The notes under the pieces were generated by a model, which did not search any database, had not been told where the DNA came from, and saw only the letters and a program-made list of their open reading frames with translations. From Halieaceae bacterium (lineage in GTDB: Bacteria > Pseudomonadota > Gammaproteobacteria > Pseudomonadales > Halieaceae), in the NCBI GenBank assembly GCA_003331685.1, contig QOPK01000057.1, positions 1 to 11,691 of the forward strand: a stretch of DNA of 11,691 nucleotides, written 5' to 3'. The position numbers and the translations under genes were made by a program. How positions within the stretch are numbered: position 1 is the stretch's first letter; each line of letters starts with the position of its first letter. Below are positions 1 to 6,513 of this stretch, in pieces.

Positions 1-22
1 AGGGTTCGTCGTCGAACTTCAC
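1..22 (-). CDS. Start of a further operon gene, possibly a MetF-like methylenetetrahydrofolate reductase (partial)
   Basis: Only seven codons are visible. A GTG at 22-20 overlaps the TGA of the preceding gene (GTGA overlap) and reads MKFDDEP to the window edge. A GGAGAG Shine-Dalgarno-like stretch lies about 6 bases upstream of the GTG. The tight overlap implies continuation of the leftward operon. The identity is inferred purely from context: a stand-alone MTHFR C-terminal protein is usually followed by the catalytic MTHFR in corrinoid methyltransferase clusters. An ATG at 34-32 in another frame is a less attractive start because it lacks the stop-start overlap. Existence of a gene is likely; its function is a guess. 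Confidence 0.4.
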
Positions 23-477
23 GAGGACTCTCCATCACGCAATCGCAGGGCGCGTAGCCAGGCACTGCGACCTTGCAACCGATTATCTACTGGGGGTTGG
101 ATAATTTTGATGGTGTCCTCGGGGGCGCCCATTTTTCGGCTACCTTCCCAGGCATTCACCCAGACGCAGGTCATCTCTGGTTTGATCTCGCACCCGCCGT
201 TTTGCCTCACGCCGCCACAGGGTCCGTTGCGCAGAGTTTTCGGGCAATTCATGGGACAGGCCATACCTGTCTCACCCAGCGTGCACTGCCCACAGGACTG
301 GGAATCGAACAAAAAGCCTTTTACTGCGCCCTCTAATATGGAGAACGGCTTATCGAGCCGCTCATGGCCGATGGCTTTCAACAGCGGGTTGAAGAGCGCG
401 AGGATGCCTTCTAGCAAGGCATAGCATTTCTTCAGCCAGCCGGCGTTGCGAACGGACCAGTTTCTTACTGCTTTCAT
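19..477 (-). CDS. Stand-alone MTHFR C-terminal (MetV-like) cysteine-rich protein
   Basis: A 152-residue protein. After a helical, basic N-terminus (residues 1-55) it has a dense cysteine cluster, CGQCTLGETGMACPMNCPK at 62-80 followed by NGPCGGV (84-90), C96 and C104. This CxxC-x8-C-x3-C-x8-C pattern with 'RNGPCGG' is the signature of the methylenetetrahydrofolate reductase C-terminal family (PF12225), known from the zinc-binding MetV partner of MetF in acetogens. The family is thought to support electron transfer or complex formation with a folate reductase. No TIM-barrel reductase domain is present, so it is not an MTHFR by itself. Its start codon overlaps the stop of the PF13769-type gene (ATGA, 474-477), and its own stop overlaps the next gene, so it sits in a translationally coupled chain. 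Likely role (inferred): partner in interconverting methyl-THF and methylene-THF after demethylation. Family call is firm; role is inferred. Confidence 0.84.
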   Translation of the reverse strand: MKAVRNWSVRNAGWLKKCYALLEGILALFNPLLKAIGHERLDKPFSILEGAVKGFLFDSQSCGQCTLGETGMACPMNCPKTLRNGPCGGVRQNGGCEIKPEMTCVWVNAWEGSRKMGAPEDTIKIIQPPVDNRLQGRSAWLRALRLRDGESS

Positions 478-782
478 TCGCTGACCTCGGCACTGCCTTT
501 TTGCTTAACGAGCACAGCAAGTTGCTCATCGGACACCTGCGACTCGATTTCCTCGCCTAGGCGCCGTGCGATGTCCTCGAGCGCGCCTTCGGCCTCAATG
601 CTGGTTGTCACCCGGCGCCATTCGTCGAGGTAGGCATCACTGCCGCCTTTGCCGGCGCGCATGGCTGCGCGGTCAATAGCTTCCTGAAAGCGGGCGCTGA
701 GCATGTACTTGCCGCGGTCACGACCGCGCTTGATCAGCACCTGCGAGGGGATGTCGCGCCAAAAAATATCAATGCGTTGCAT
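474..782 (-). CDS. Small PF13769-type ('virulence factor' family) protein of unknown function
   Basis: A 102-residue soluble protein from the chosen ATG at 782-780. It begins MQRIDIFWRDIPSQVLIKRG and continues with 'RFQEAIDRAAMRAG' (31-44) and 'SDAYLDEWRR' (48-57). The WRDIP-Q-KRGR block followed by the RFQEAIDRAAMRAG block matches my recollection of the PF13769 family, labelled 'virulence factor' without biochemical basis. An ATG at 809 would add nine residues, but the family block starts right after the 782 Met, so the shorter form is preferred. The start overlaps the end of the DUF1638 gene by 14 bases, and the stop overlaps the MTHFR-C gene by 4 (ATGA). No signal peptide, membrane segment or cysteine is seen. 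Context ties it to corrinoid/THF methyl transfer, not to pathogenesis. The biochemical role is unknown. Confidence 0.76.
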   Translation of the reverse strand: MQRIDIFWRDIPSQVLIKRGRDRGKYMLSARFQEAIDRAAMRAGKGGSDAYLDEWRRVTTSIEAEGALEDIARRLGEEIESQVSDEQLAVLVKQKGSAEVSE

Positions 783-1425
783 CGGCCACCCTCGGTGCAG
801 CGGGCTCACCCAGCGCTTCTGATCTGTCCTGCCACCGCAAGACCTGCGCTGTCATCGCGGACTGCAGACCACCTAGCCCCGTCTGAATCACCTCTAGTGG
901 CAGAGCTAACTGATCGGCCGCGCGCTGGGCCCCCGCAACCAGGGAGGCGTCCTCGGTTTGCGCGAGGTATACCACCCGCGTGTAGTGGGCGAATAGGGTG
1001 TCGCGCAGTGTGGGGTGGATGTTCAGCTTCAAATCCTCGATCACCAATCGATCAAAATGCCGCACCAAAAAGTCGGTCAGGTAAAACGTACCCGGCTCTG
1101 CATCTGCTAACGCGTGAAAAACGTTAGCGGTTGCATAAAATTCATAACAGTGTGCGCCGGGTATGCGTTCGGCCCGCCATCGCTCGAGCACGGCATCGAG
1201 TCGTCCACCGGTGCCACAATCGGCATACGCCACAAATCGATGATCGTATTGCTCGGAATAGCGCTCTAGCAGCGCCTCAACGCGCCCTGGGATCTCCTCG
1301 GGCCGGTTATGCAGCGCGGCGTCCAGACACTGTATGTCGAGGTGATGCCAGCCGTTGGCCGTTTTCAGCGCGCCGATTTCCCGCGCAAGGGCTCCGCAAG
1401 CGATGACCAGAATGGAGGCGGGCAT
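769..1425 (-). CDS. DUF1638 family protein
   Basis: A 218-residue cytoplasmic protein. It shows the family hallmarks: an N-terminal beta strand ending in IACGALAREI (8-17), 'VAYADCGTGG' (65-74), 'HCYEFY' (92-97), 'FYLTDFLVRHFD' (114-125) and 'RVVYLAQ' (150-156). Two cysteines, C10 and C70, sit in glycine-rich loops after strands and look like active-site or ligand candidates. DUF1638 (PF07796) proteins are repeatedly found beside corrinoid methyltransferase genes in acetogens, methanogens and proteobacteria, but no reaction has been assigned to my knowledge. The gene follows the corrinoid protein gene after 11 bases without an obvious Shine-Dalgarno, suggesting coupled translation, and overlaps the next gene by 14 bases. 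A role in corrinoid handling, protein maturation or methyl transfer is inferred from context only. Confidence 0.87.
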   Translation of the reverse strand: MPASILVIACGALAREIGALKTANGWHHLDIQCLDAALHNRPEEIPGRVEALLERYSEQYDHRFVAYADCGTGGRLDAVLERWRAERIPGAHCYEFYATANVFHALADAEPGTFYLTDFLVRHFDRLVIEDLKLNIHPTLRDTLFAHYTRVVYLAQTEDASLVAGAQRAADQLALPLEVIQTGLGGLQSAMTAQVLRWQDRSEALGEPAAPRVADATH

Positions 1426-1436
1426 CGCCGTGAAGG

Positions 1437-2138
1437 TCAGGCGCTCTGCGCCAACCGGCGCTCACTCACCATACTCACGGCGGTGGTAGCGGCCTCGGCA
1501 GCGTCGCGGCAATAGGCATCTGCGCCCACTGCCTGACCGAATTCCTCGTTCAGCGGTGCGCCACCGACCAGCACAATGTAATCATCGCGCAGGCCTTTCT
1601 CTGTCAGCGTATCGATCACCACCTTCATGTAAGGCATGGTAGTAGTGAGCAGGGCCGACATGCCCAGGATGTCAGGTTTGTGTTCTTCGAGCGCCGCCAG
1701 GTAATCCTCGACGCAATTATTGATGCCGATATCGTGGACCTCAAAGCCGGCGCCCTCAAGCATCATCGCGACCAGGTTTTTGCCAATATCATGGATATCG
1801 CCCTTGACGGTGCCAATGACCATTGTGCCGATCGGCTTGGCGCCGGTTTCGGCGAGCAAGGGTCGCAGGATCGACATGCCGCCTTTCATCGCGTTGGCGG
1901 CGAGCAGCACTTCGGGCACAAACAGGATGCCGTCACGGAAATCGATGCCGACAATCGTCATGCCGTCGACTAGCGCTTTAGCCAGAACATCCTCAGCGCC
2001 CCACCCACGGTCCAGCAGGATCTGTGTGCCTTCCACAATTTCTTCCGTCAGGCCGTCATATAGGTCATCGTGCATCTGCTGGACAAGGTCTTCGTCCGTG
2101 AGCTCCGAAAGAACGATATCGTCTTCTTCGTCTGACAT
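1437..2138 (-). CDS. Corrinoid (B12-binding) methyl-carrier protein, MtbC/MttC type
   Basis: A 233-residue two-domain protein. Residues about 15-100 form the helical B12-binding cap domain (PF02607), including 'GMTIVGIDFRDGILFVPEVL' (59-78). Residues about 103-225 form the Rossmann-like B12 domain (PF02310) with the cobalt-ligand motif GDIHDIGKN (113-121; H116 is the predicted lower axial ligand), then 'SALLTTTM' (161-168) and 'VGGAPLN' (191-197), which cradle the nucleotide tail. It carries the methyl group between the methyltransferase encoded upstream and an acceptor enzyme that probably passes it to tetrahydrofolate. A strong AGGAG site lies in the 14-base gap after the methyltransferase stop, as expected for a carrier made in quantity. 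The acidic N-terminus (MSDEEDD) is short and without a signal. Family call is very firm; the exact methyl donor is inferred. Confidence 0.94.
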   Translation of the reverse strand: MSDEEDDIVLSELTDEDLVQQMHDDLYDGLTEEIVEGTQILLDRGWGAEDVLAKALVDGMTIVGIDFRDGILFVPEVLLAANAMKGGMSILRPLLAETGAKPIGTMVIGTVKGDIHDIGKNLVAMMLEGAGFEVHDIGINNCVEDYLAALEEHKPDILGMSALLTTTMPYMKVVIDTLTEKGLRDDYIVLVGGAPLNEEFGQAVGADAYCRDAAEAATTAVSMVSERRLAQSA

Positions 2139-2152
2139 GGCAGGATCTCCTC
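2139..2152 (-). promoter_or_regulatory. Strong ribosome binding site of the corrinoid protein gene
   Basis: The gap between the methyltransferase stop and the corrinoid protein ATG reads (leftward strand) GAGAGGAGATCCTGCC, with AGGAG about 8 bases before the ATG. It directly follows the TGA, so re-initiation by terminating ribosomes is also possible. It supports the ATG at 2138-2136 as the start. Confidence 0.65.
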
Positions 2153-3694
2153 TCAGTAATCCCGGTCGGCAAATGACGCTTTTTGTTCCGTCATAAACGC
2201 CTGCAGTGCTTCATCAATAGCCGGATCCAGCTCTGGAGCCTGATATTCGGCCAGCATTTGTTTCCACAGCGCGTTGGCGCGCTGCGCCGTATCGAGGCTG
2301 CCCTCGGCAGACCACTGCTCGTAGCTGTTGTTGTCCGCCACGGTGGAGCGATAAAAGGCGGTTTCGAAGTTGGCCAGTGTGTGAGCCGAGCCAAGGAAAT
2401 GCTTGCCGGGGCCCACCTCTTCAAAAGCCGACATGGCCTGACCGTTCTCGGACACATCCACCCCGTTTAGGAGTACGGCCAGCATGCTCGCCTGATCGCA
2501 GTCCATGATGAATTTCTCGTAGCCCATGGAGAGACCGCCCTCAAGCCAGCCAGCGGTGTGCAACATAAAGTTGACGCCGGCGAGTGCTGAAGTCTGCAGC
2601 GTGTTAGCCGCCTCATACGCCGCCTGTGCATCGGGTAGCTTGGACCCACAGAGCCCGCCACCGCTGCGGAAGGGTACGCCCAGTCGGCGAGCCAGTGCAC
2701 CGGCCGCGTAAATCACCATGCTGGGCTCTGGTGTGCCAAATGTCGGCGCGCCTGTGGCCATGGAGACCGCCGCTGCGAAGGTGCCGAAGATCACCGGGCA
2801 CCCGGGTCGCATCAGCTGGGTCAGTGCGATGCCGGCCATGGCTTCGGCGAGGATCTGGGTGACGGTGCCGGTCACCGTGACGGGTGACATGGCCCCCGAT
2901 AAGATAAAGGGCGAGACCACTGTCGCCTGATTGTTCTTGGCGTATACCTTGAGCGAGCCCAGCATGGTGCCGTCGAATACTAGCGGCGAGTTCACGTTGA
3001 TCAGGCTAGTGAGTACACAGTTTTGATCGACAAACTCATCGCCGAATACGATCTTGGCCATATCCACCGAGTCCTGTGCCCGGCGCCAATGCGTGACTGA
3101 GCCCATGAGCGGCTTGTCGCTGTATTTGAAGTGGCTGTAGACCATGTCGTAGTGGCGCTTGTTCACTGGTAGGTCTACTGGCTCGCAAACGGTGCCGCCC
3201 GAGTGGTGTATGCCGGGTGCCATGTAGGCGAGCTTCACGAAGTTCTGGAAGTCCTCGATAGTGGCGTAGCGGCGGCCTTTGTCGAGGTCATGCACAAAGG
3301 GCGGGCCGTAAGCGGGCACAAGCACCGTGCGCTTGCCGCCGATAGTCACACTGCGCGCAGGGTTGCGAGCGTGTTGCACGTACTCACTGGGTGCGGTTGC
3401 CTGGATGATCTGCCGGCACATGCCGGTGGGGAAGCGAACCCGGGTGCCGTCGATGTCCGCGCCGGCTTCCTTGAACAACTCGAGGACTTCGGGGTCGTCA
3501 AGGAAATCGATGCCAATTTCTGCCAATAGCCGGTCGGCATTGTGCTCGATCAGTTGCAGGTTTTCTTCGCTGAGAATTTCAACGTAAGGGATGTTGCGTT
3601 CGATAAACGGTGCAGCGGCTGTGGCAGACTGGCCCCGAGCCTCACGTCGTCCGGCCCGACCCCCGCCTTTTCTCCTGTTCGCACGTTCACTCAT
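2153..3694 (-). CDS. MttB-superfamily (non-pyrrolysine) methylamine:corrinoid methyltransferase, MtgB-like
   Basis: A 513-residue TIM-barrel protein of the trimethylamine methyltransferase superfamily (PF06253). Visible family blocks: 'NVNSPLVFD' (233-241), 'TGAPTFGTPEPSM' (314-326), 'GLCGSKLPDAQAAYE' (347-361), 'ALAGVNF' (370-376), 'EKFIMDCD' (393-400) and 'GPGKHFLGSAHTL' (428-440). The frame is open throughout, with no in-frame amber codon, so this is a non-Pyl member. The characterised non-Pyl relatives (MtgB for glycine betaine, MtpB for proline betaine, MtcB for carnitine) demethylate quaternary amines and pass methyl to Co(I) corrinoid. It is first in an operon with its probable corrinoid partner. 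A neighbouring divergent dimethylglycine-dehydrogenase-like operon favours glycine betaine (inferred). Residues 1-22 form an Arg/Gly-rich tail (RRKGGGRAGRREAR). The ATG at 3694-3692 follows GGAAG by 7 bases. Family is firm; substrate is unproven. Confidence 0.93.
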   Translation of the reverse strand: MSERANRRKGGGRAGRREARGQSATAAAPFIERNIPYVEILSEENLQLIEHNADRLLAEIGIDFLDDPEVLELFKEAGADIDGTRVRFPTGMCRQIIQATAPSEYVQHARNPARSVTIGGKRTVLVPAYGPPFVHDLDKGRRYATIEDFQNFVKLAYMAPGIHHSGGTVCEPVDLPVNKRHYDMVYSHFKYSDKPLMGSVTHWRRAQDSVDMAKIVFGDEFVDQNCVLTSLINVNSPLVFDGTMLGSLKVYAKNNQATVVSPFILSGAMSPVTVTGTVTQILAEAMAGIALTQLMRPGCPVIFGTFAAAVSMATGAPTFGTPEPSMVIYAAGALARRLGVPFRSGGGLCGSKLPDAQAAYEAANTLQTSALAGVNFMLHTAGWLEGGLSMGYEKFIMDCDQASMLAVLLNGVDVSENGQAMSAFEEVGPGKHFLGSAHTLANFETAFYRSTVADNNSYEQWSAEGSLDTAQRANALWKQMLAEYQAPELDPAIDEALQAFMTEQKASFADRDY

Positions 3695-3711
3695 CGCGCT
3701 ACTTCCATAAC

Positions 3712-3780
3712 GAGGTGCTGCTCACCTCTTGCCTTTATTCCGGTCTCATCGAGCCACCTCAGTGAGTGTTGCTGCTCGAT
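3712..3780 (-). promoter_or_regulatory. Possible structured leader of the methyltransferase operon
   Basis: In the leftward transcript, GAGGTG-AGCAG-CACCTC (3728-3712) forms a perfect 6-bp hairpin ending 17 bases before the ATG. Upstream, ATCGAGC (3780-3774) pairs perfectly with GCTCGAT (3754-3748). A second GAGGTG copy (3760-3755) lies within that outer loop and could compete for the same CACCTC, so two exclusive folds are possible. No known riboswitch class is recognised. That the segment is transcribed is an inference, since no promoter was located. Confidence 0.35.
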
Positions 3781-3960
3781 AGTGCCGGGCTAAGACGAAA
3801 CCCGAAAGCGTCGCACCATGTTACTGGCAAAGCCTGTAAAACGGTACTTTTTTCGCCGCAAAGCCCCCTCAAATTATGGGCGCTACTGTGGAGTGATTGG
3901 GGTTTGTAGGGTTGGATTAAACCGACACCGATCAGACCAAAAGCGACATCAAAAATCGGA

Positions 3961-4032
3961 AAATGGTGTTGATGCGGTTAGGGCAGTTTCTCAAATGGGT
4001 ATTACTCGACGTAGGCAGTTCTGCGTAAATGG
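3961..4032. repeat. Three spaced AAATGG copies, two with an upstream GGCAGTT (possible activator sites)
   Basis: AAATGG occurs at 3961-3966, 3993-3998 and 4027-4032, spaced 32 and 34 bases, close to three helical turns. The second and third copies are each preceded by GGCAGTT (3982-3988 and 4014-4020), giving an imperfect direct repeat of 17-19 bases with a 32-base period. The array ends one base before a candidate -35 at 4034. Such same-face direct repeats are typical of activator binding sites, but the match is short and could be chance. Confidence 0.3.
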
Positions 4033-4033
4033 A

Positions 4034-4063
4034 TTGACGCTTTTTCACGAGGAGAGGTAGGCT
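4034..4063 (+). promoter_or_regulatory. Candidate sigma-70-type promoter for the dehydrogenase operon
   Basis: TTGACG at 4034-4039 is a near-consensus -35. After 18 bases, TAGGCT at 4058-4063 is a weak -10 (three of six consensus positions). Transcription would begin near 4070, leaving a leader of about 20 bases with AAAGGGGG at 4076-4083, six bases before the ATG at 4090. The weak -10 fits a promoter needing an activator. Confidence 0.35.
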
Positions 4064-4089
4064 CCCGAGCATAAGAAAGGGGGTGTGGT

Positions 4090-6513
4090 ATGTCGATCGA
4101 TTCTCAAGCCCGTATCGTGATTGTCGGGGGCGGCATCATGGGTGTGGCACTCGCGTATCACCTTGCCGAGGAAGGCGAAAGCAATGTGATGCTGATCGAG
4201 AAGGGCGAACTGACCTCTGGCTCGACCTGGCACGCGGCTGGGCAGTGCCCCAGCCTGGTCGGTAATTACAACCTCGCCAAGATTCACGACTACGGTAATC
4301 GGTTGTATCCCACCCTCGAGGAAAAGACCGGCCAATATGTGAGTTGGCACGCCTCGGGCGGTATTCGCATCGCGCGCCAGCAAGCTGATCTCGATTGGTT
4401 CCACTCCATGAAGGGCATCGCAGATAACGTCGGCTTCCGCATGGAGATCATCGACCCAGCCAAAATTAAAGAGCTCAATCCGTTTTACGATATTGAGGGC
4501 GTGATTGCCGGCGCCTGGACGATGGACGACGGCCATGCCGACCCATCCGGCCTGACCAATGCGATGGCCCGGGGCGCGACCGACATGGGCGTCAAGATTG
4601 TGCGCCACAACCGAGTGATGGATATTAACCGCTTGCCCTCGGGGGAGTGGGAGGTCGATACCGAGCAGGGCAAGGTCACCTGTGAAATCGTGGTGAACGC
4701 CGCGGGCAGCTTTGCACGCCAAGTGGCGCAGATGGTCGGCGCGGATCTGCCGATCTGCAACATGGAGCACCACTACATTGTTACCGGTGCGATTCAGGAA
4801 TTCATCGACCGGGACGAGGAGTTCCCGGTGATGCGTGACCCCTACGCATCGGCCTATATCCGTCAGGAGCAGAAGTCGGGTCTGATTGGTATCTATGAGT
4901 CGACAGGTCTGACGGAGGCCTGGGGCCCCGACGGTTTGCCGCCGTGGTCCTCTGACAGCGAGTTATTTCCCGATGATCTCGACCGCCTCATGCCCTGGCT
5001 GGAGCGGGCGATGAACTGCATGCCGCCCATGTTGGAGGCGGGGATCAAGCGCATCGTGAATGGTGCCATCCCCCATTCAGCTGACGGGCCGCCCTTATTG
5101 GGGCCGGTCGCCGGCATCGAGAACTTCTGGCTCTGCTGTGGCTCTTCCTTCGGGATTGCGCAGGGCGCTGGCTGTGGGAAGTACCTTGCCCAGTGGATGA
5201 TTTACGGCGATGCCGAGATCAACATGACGGGCTTTGATCCGCGGCGCTTCGGTGACTTTGCTGATCGCGCTTATATGCACGCCAAGGGCTTTCAGGATTA
5301 TGGCCTGACCTATGCCACGCCCTTGCCCGGCGAAGAATTCCCTGCGGCCCGGGACTGCCGGCTGACCCCCCTTCACGAGACGTTAAAAGCCAAGGGCGCG
5401 GTGCACACCCAGACCTTTGGCTGGGAGCGGCCCAAGTGGTTTTCCCTCGATGGCCGCGAGGAGGATCACAGTTACCGGCGCAATAATGTATTCGAGGTGG
5501 TGCGCGACGAATGCACAGCCGTGCGCGAACGGGTAGGGCTCATCGACCTGACCGGTTTTGCAAAATATGACGTAACCGGGGCCGACGCTGAGGCGTTTTT
5601 GAATCGTGTGTTGGCCAACCGTATGCCGCGGCGCGATGGTGGCATTGCACTGGCGCACTTCCTCTCGAAAAACGGCCGCATCCTTGGCGAGGCGACCGTG
5701 ACTCGGATTTCTGGCGAGCACTTCTACCTGCTTTCTGCGGCCAGTGCCGAGCTCAGAGATCTCGATCATCTGGTGCAGCAGGTACAGGCGGGTGAGCAGG
5801 TCGAGATTCGTAATACCACCGAAGAGCGCGGTGTCATCGTATTAGCCGGGCCCAAGGCACGAGACGTGCTGGGTGGTCTGACCGACGCCTCATTGGAGAA
5901 CGCAGATTTTCCCTGGCGTACTGCACAGCAGATCGAGATCACAGGGATCCCGACGCTAGCCCTGCGCATCAACTATGTGGGTGAGCTTGGTTGGGAACTC
6001 CACCCGGCCATGGCGGATTTGCCGGCGCTCTATGCAGCGGTGTGGGCTGCAGGCGAAGCGCATGGCATCGCTGACTTTGGGCTGTATGCCATGAACAGCT
6101 TACGCATGGAAAAAGGTTACCGAGGCTGGGGTGCGGAGCTCACCAATGAGGTCACGATGCCCGAGGCCGATATGGCGCGCTTCTACGCGAGTACCAAGGA
6201 AGACTTCGTCGGAAAAGCCGCCACCGAAACTAACGAAGCCGGCCCGTTGCGTCTGGTGTATTTCGAGGTGGAGGCGCAGGACGCCGATGTCCGCGGTGGT
6301 GAGCCCATTTTCCTTGGAGACACCTGCGTGGGCGTCACCACCTCGGGTGGCTATGGCTATGCGGTAGAGAAGAGTTTGGGCTTCGGTTATGTGCCGCCGG
6401 AGCAGGCCGCGCCGGGCTCGTTGATCGATATTGGGTTACTGGATGCGCGTTGTCGCGCCACGGTCTTGGCTGAACCCAGTTACGACCCTGCCAACGAGCG
6501 GCTGGCCAGCTGA
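4090..6513 (+). CDS. FAD-dependent dimethylglycine/sarcosine dehydrogenase-family protein with GcvT-like C-terminus (paralogue 1)
   Basis: An 807-residue cytoplasmic flavoprotein. Residues about 8-370 are a DAO fold with the dinucleotide motif IVIVGGGIMG (9-18) and 'LTSGSTWHAAG' (41-51). H48 aligns with the histidine that carries covalent FAD in dimethylglycine dehydrogenase. A linker/FAO_M-like segment follows to about 430, then a GcvT aminomethyltransferase-like domain (about 430-700) with 'FGWERPKWF' (443-451), 'GRILGEATVTR' (529-539), 'NYVGELGWEL' (628-637) and 'NSLRMEKGYRGW' (669-680), and a GcvT C-terminal barrel to the end. Family members oxidatively remove an N-methyl group and hand it to tetrahydrofolate as methylene-THF. 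The tip of the folate domain has E534 where paralogue 2 has Asp, resembling vertebrate dimethylglycine dehydrogenase as I recall it, so dimethylglycine is the favoured substrate (inferred). AAAGGGGG six bases upstream supports this ATG. The stop overlaps the next start (TGATG). Confidence 0.92.
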   Translation: MSIDSQARIVIVGGGIMGVALAYHLAEEGESNVMLIEKGELTSGSTWHAAGQCPSLVGNYNLAKIHDYGNRLYPTLEEKTGQYVSWHASGGIRIARQQADLDWFHSMKGIADNVGFRMEIIDPAKIKELNPFYDIEGVIAGAWTMDDGHADPSGLTNAMARGATDMGVKIVRHNRVMDINRLPSGEWEVDTEQGKVTCEIVVNAAGSFARQVAQMVGADLPICNMEHHYIVTGAIQEFIDRDEEFPVMRDPYASAYIRQEQKSGLIGIYESTGLTEAWGPDGLPPWSSDSELFPDDLDRLMPWLERAMNCMPPMLEAGIKRIVNGAIPHSADGPPLLGPVAGIENFWLCCGSSFGIAQGAGCGKYLAQWMIYGDAEINMTGFDPRRFGDFADRAYMHAKGFQDYGLTYATPLPGEEFPAARDCRLTPLHETLKAKGAVHTQTFGWERPKWFSLDGREEDHSYRRNNVFEVVRDECTAVRERVGLIDLTGFAKYDVTGADAEAFLNRVLANRMPRRDGGIALAHFLSKNGRILGEATVTRISGEHFYLLSAASAELRDLDHLVQQVQAGEQVEIRNTTEERGVIVLAGPKARDVLGGLTDASLENADFPWRTAQQIEITGIPTLALRINYVGELGWELHPAMADLPALYAAVWAAGEAHGIADFGLYAMNSLRMEKGYRGWGAELTNEVTMPEADMARFYASTKEDFVGKAATETNEAGPLRLVYFEVEAQDADVRGGEPIFLGDTCVGVTTSGGYGYAVEKSLGFGYVPPEQAAPGSLIDIGLLDARCRATVLAEPSYDPANERLAS

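Larger units (their letters stand above)
3695..4089. other. Divergent intergenic region between the methyltransferase and dehydrogenase operons
   Basis: A 395-base gene-free stretch that must hold the promoters of both operons. It is visibly more AT-rich in its centre (about 3830-4045) than the flanking genes. I see a structured segment on the leftward side (3712-3780), an inverted repeat GGTTT/AAACC with a 13-base centre at about 3901-3923, a spaced AAATGG repeat (3961-4032) and a candidate rightward promoter near 4034-4063. An 80-codon open frame on the plus strand (3818-4060) has no recognisable protein features and no good ribosome site. I looked for glycine, cobalamin, THF and SAM/SAH riboswitch cores and recognised none. 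Confidence 0.6.

Noticed and set aside
1720..2196. A 158-codon plus-strand frame opposite the corrinoid protein gene
   Set aside because: It is antisense to the unmistakable B12-binding domain, and its Ser/Pro/Arg low-complexity translation is a shadow.
2153..3694. Pyrrolysine-containing trimethylamine methyltransferase
   Set aside because: The frame is complete at the usual length without an in-frame amber codon; the same is true of the homologue at 9044-10591.
3818..4060. An 80-codon plus-strand frame in the divergent intergenic region
   Set aside because: No ribosome site, no family resemblance and a basic composition lacking structure; it spans the likely promoter of the next gene.
4040..4089. 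Glycine riboswitch before the dehydrogenase operon (GGAGAG at 4051-4056 looked suggestive)
   Set aside because: The conserved glycine aptamer core elements that should follow are absent and only about 35 bases remain before the start codon.
4045..4773. A 242-codon open frame antisense to the first dehydrogenase
   Set aside because: It mirrors the strongly supported FAD-domain coding frame, has no recognisable motifs and reads as a shadow of GC-rich codon bias.
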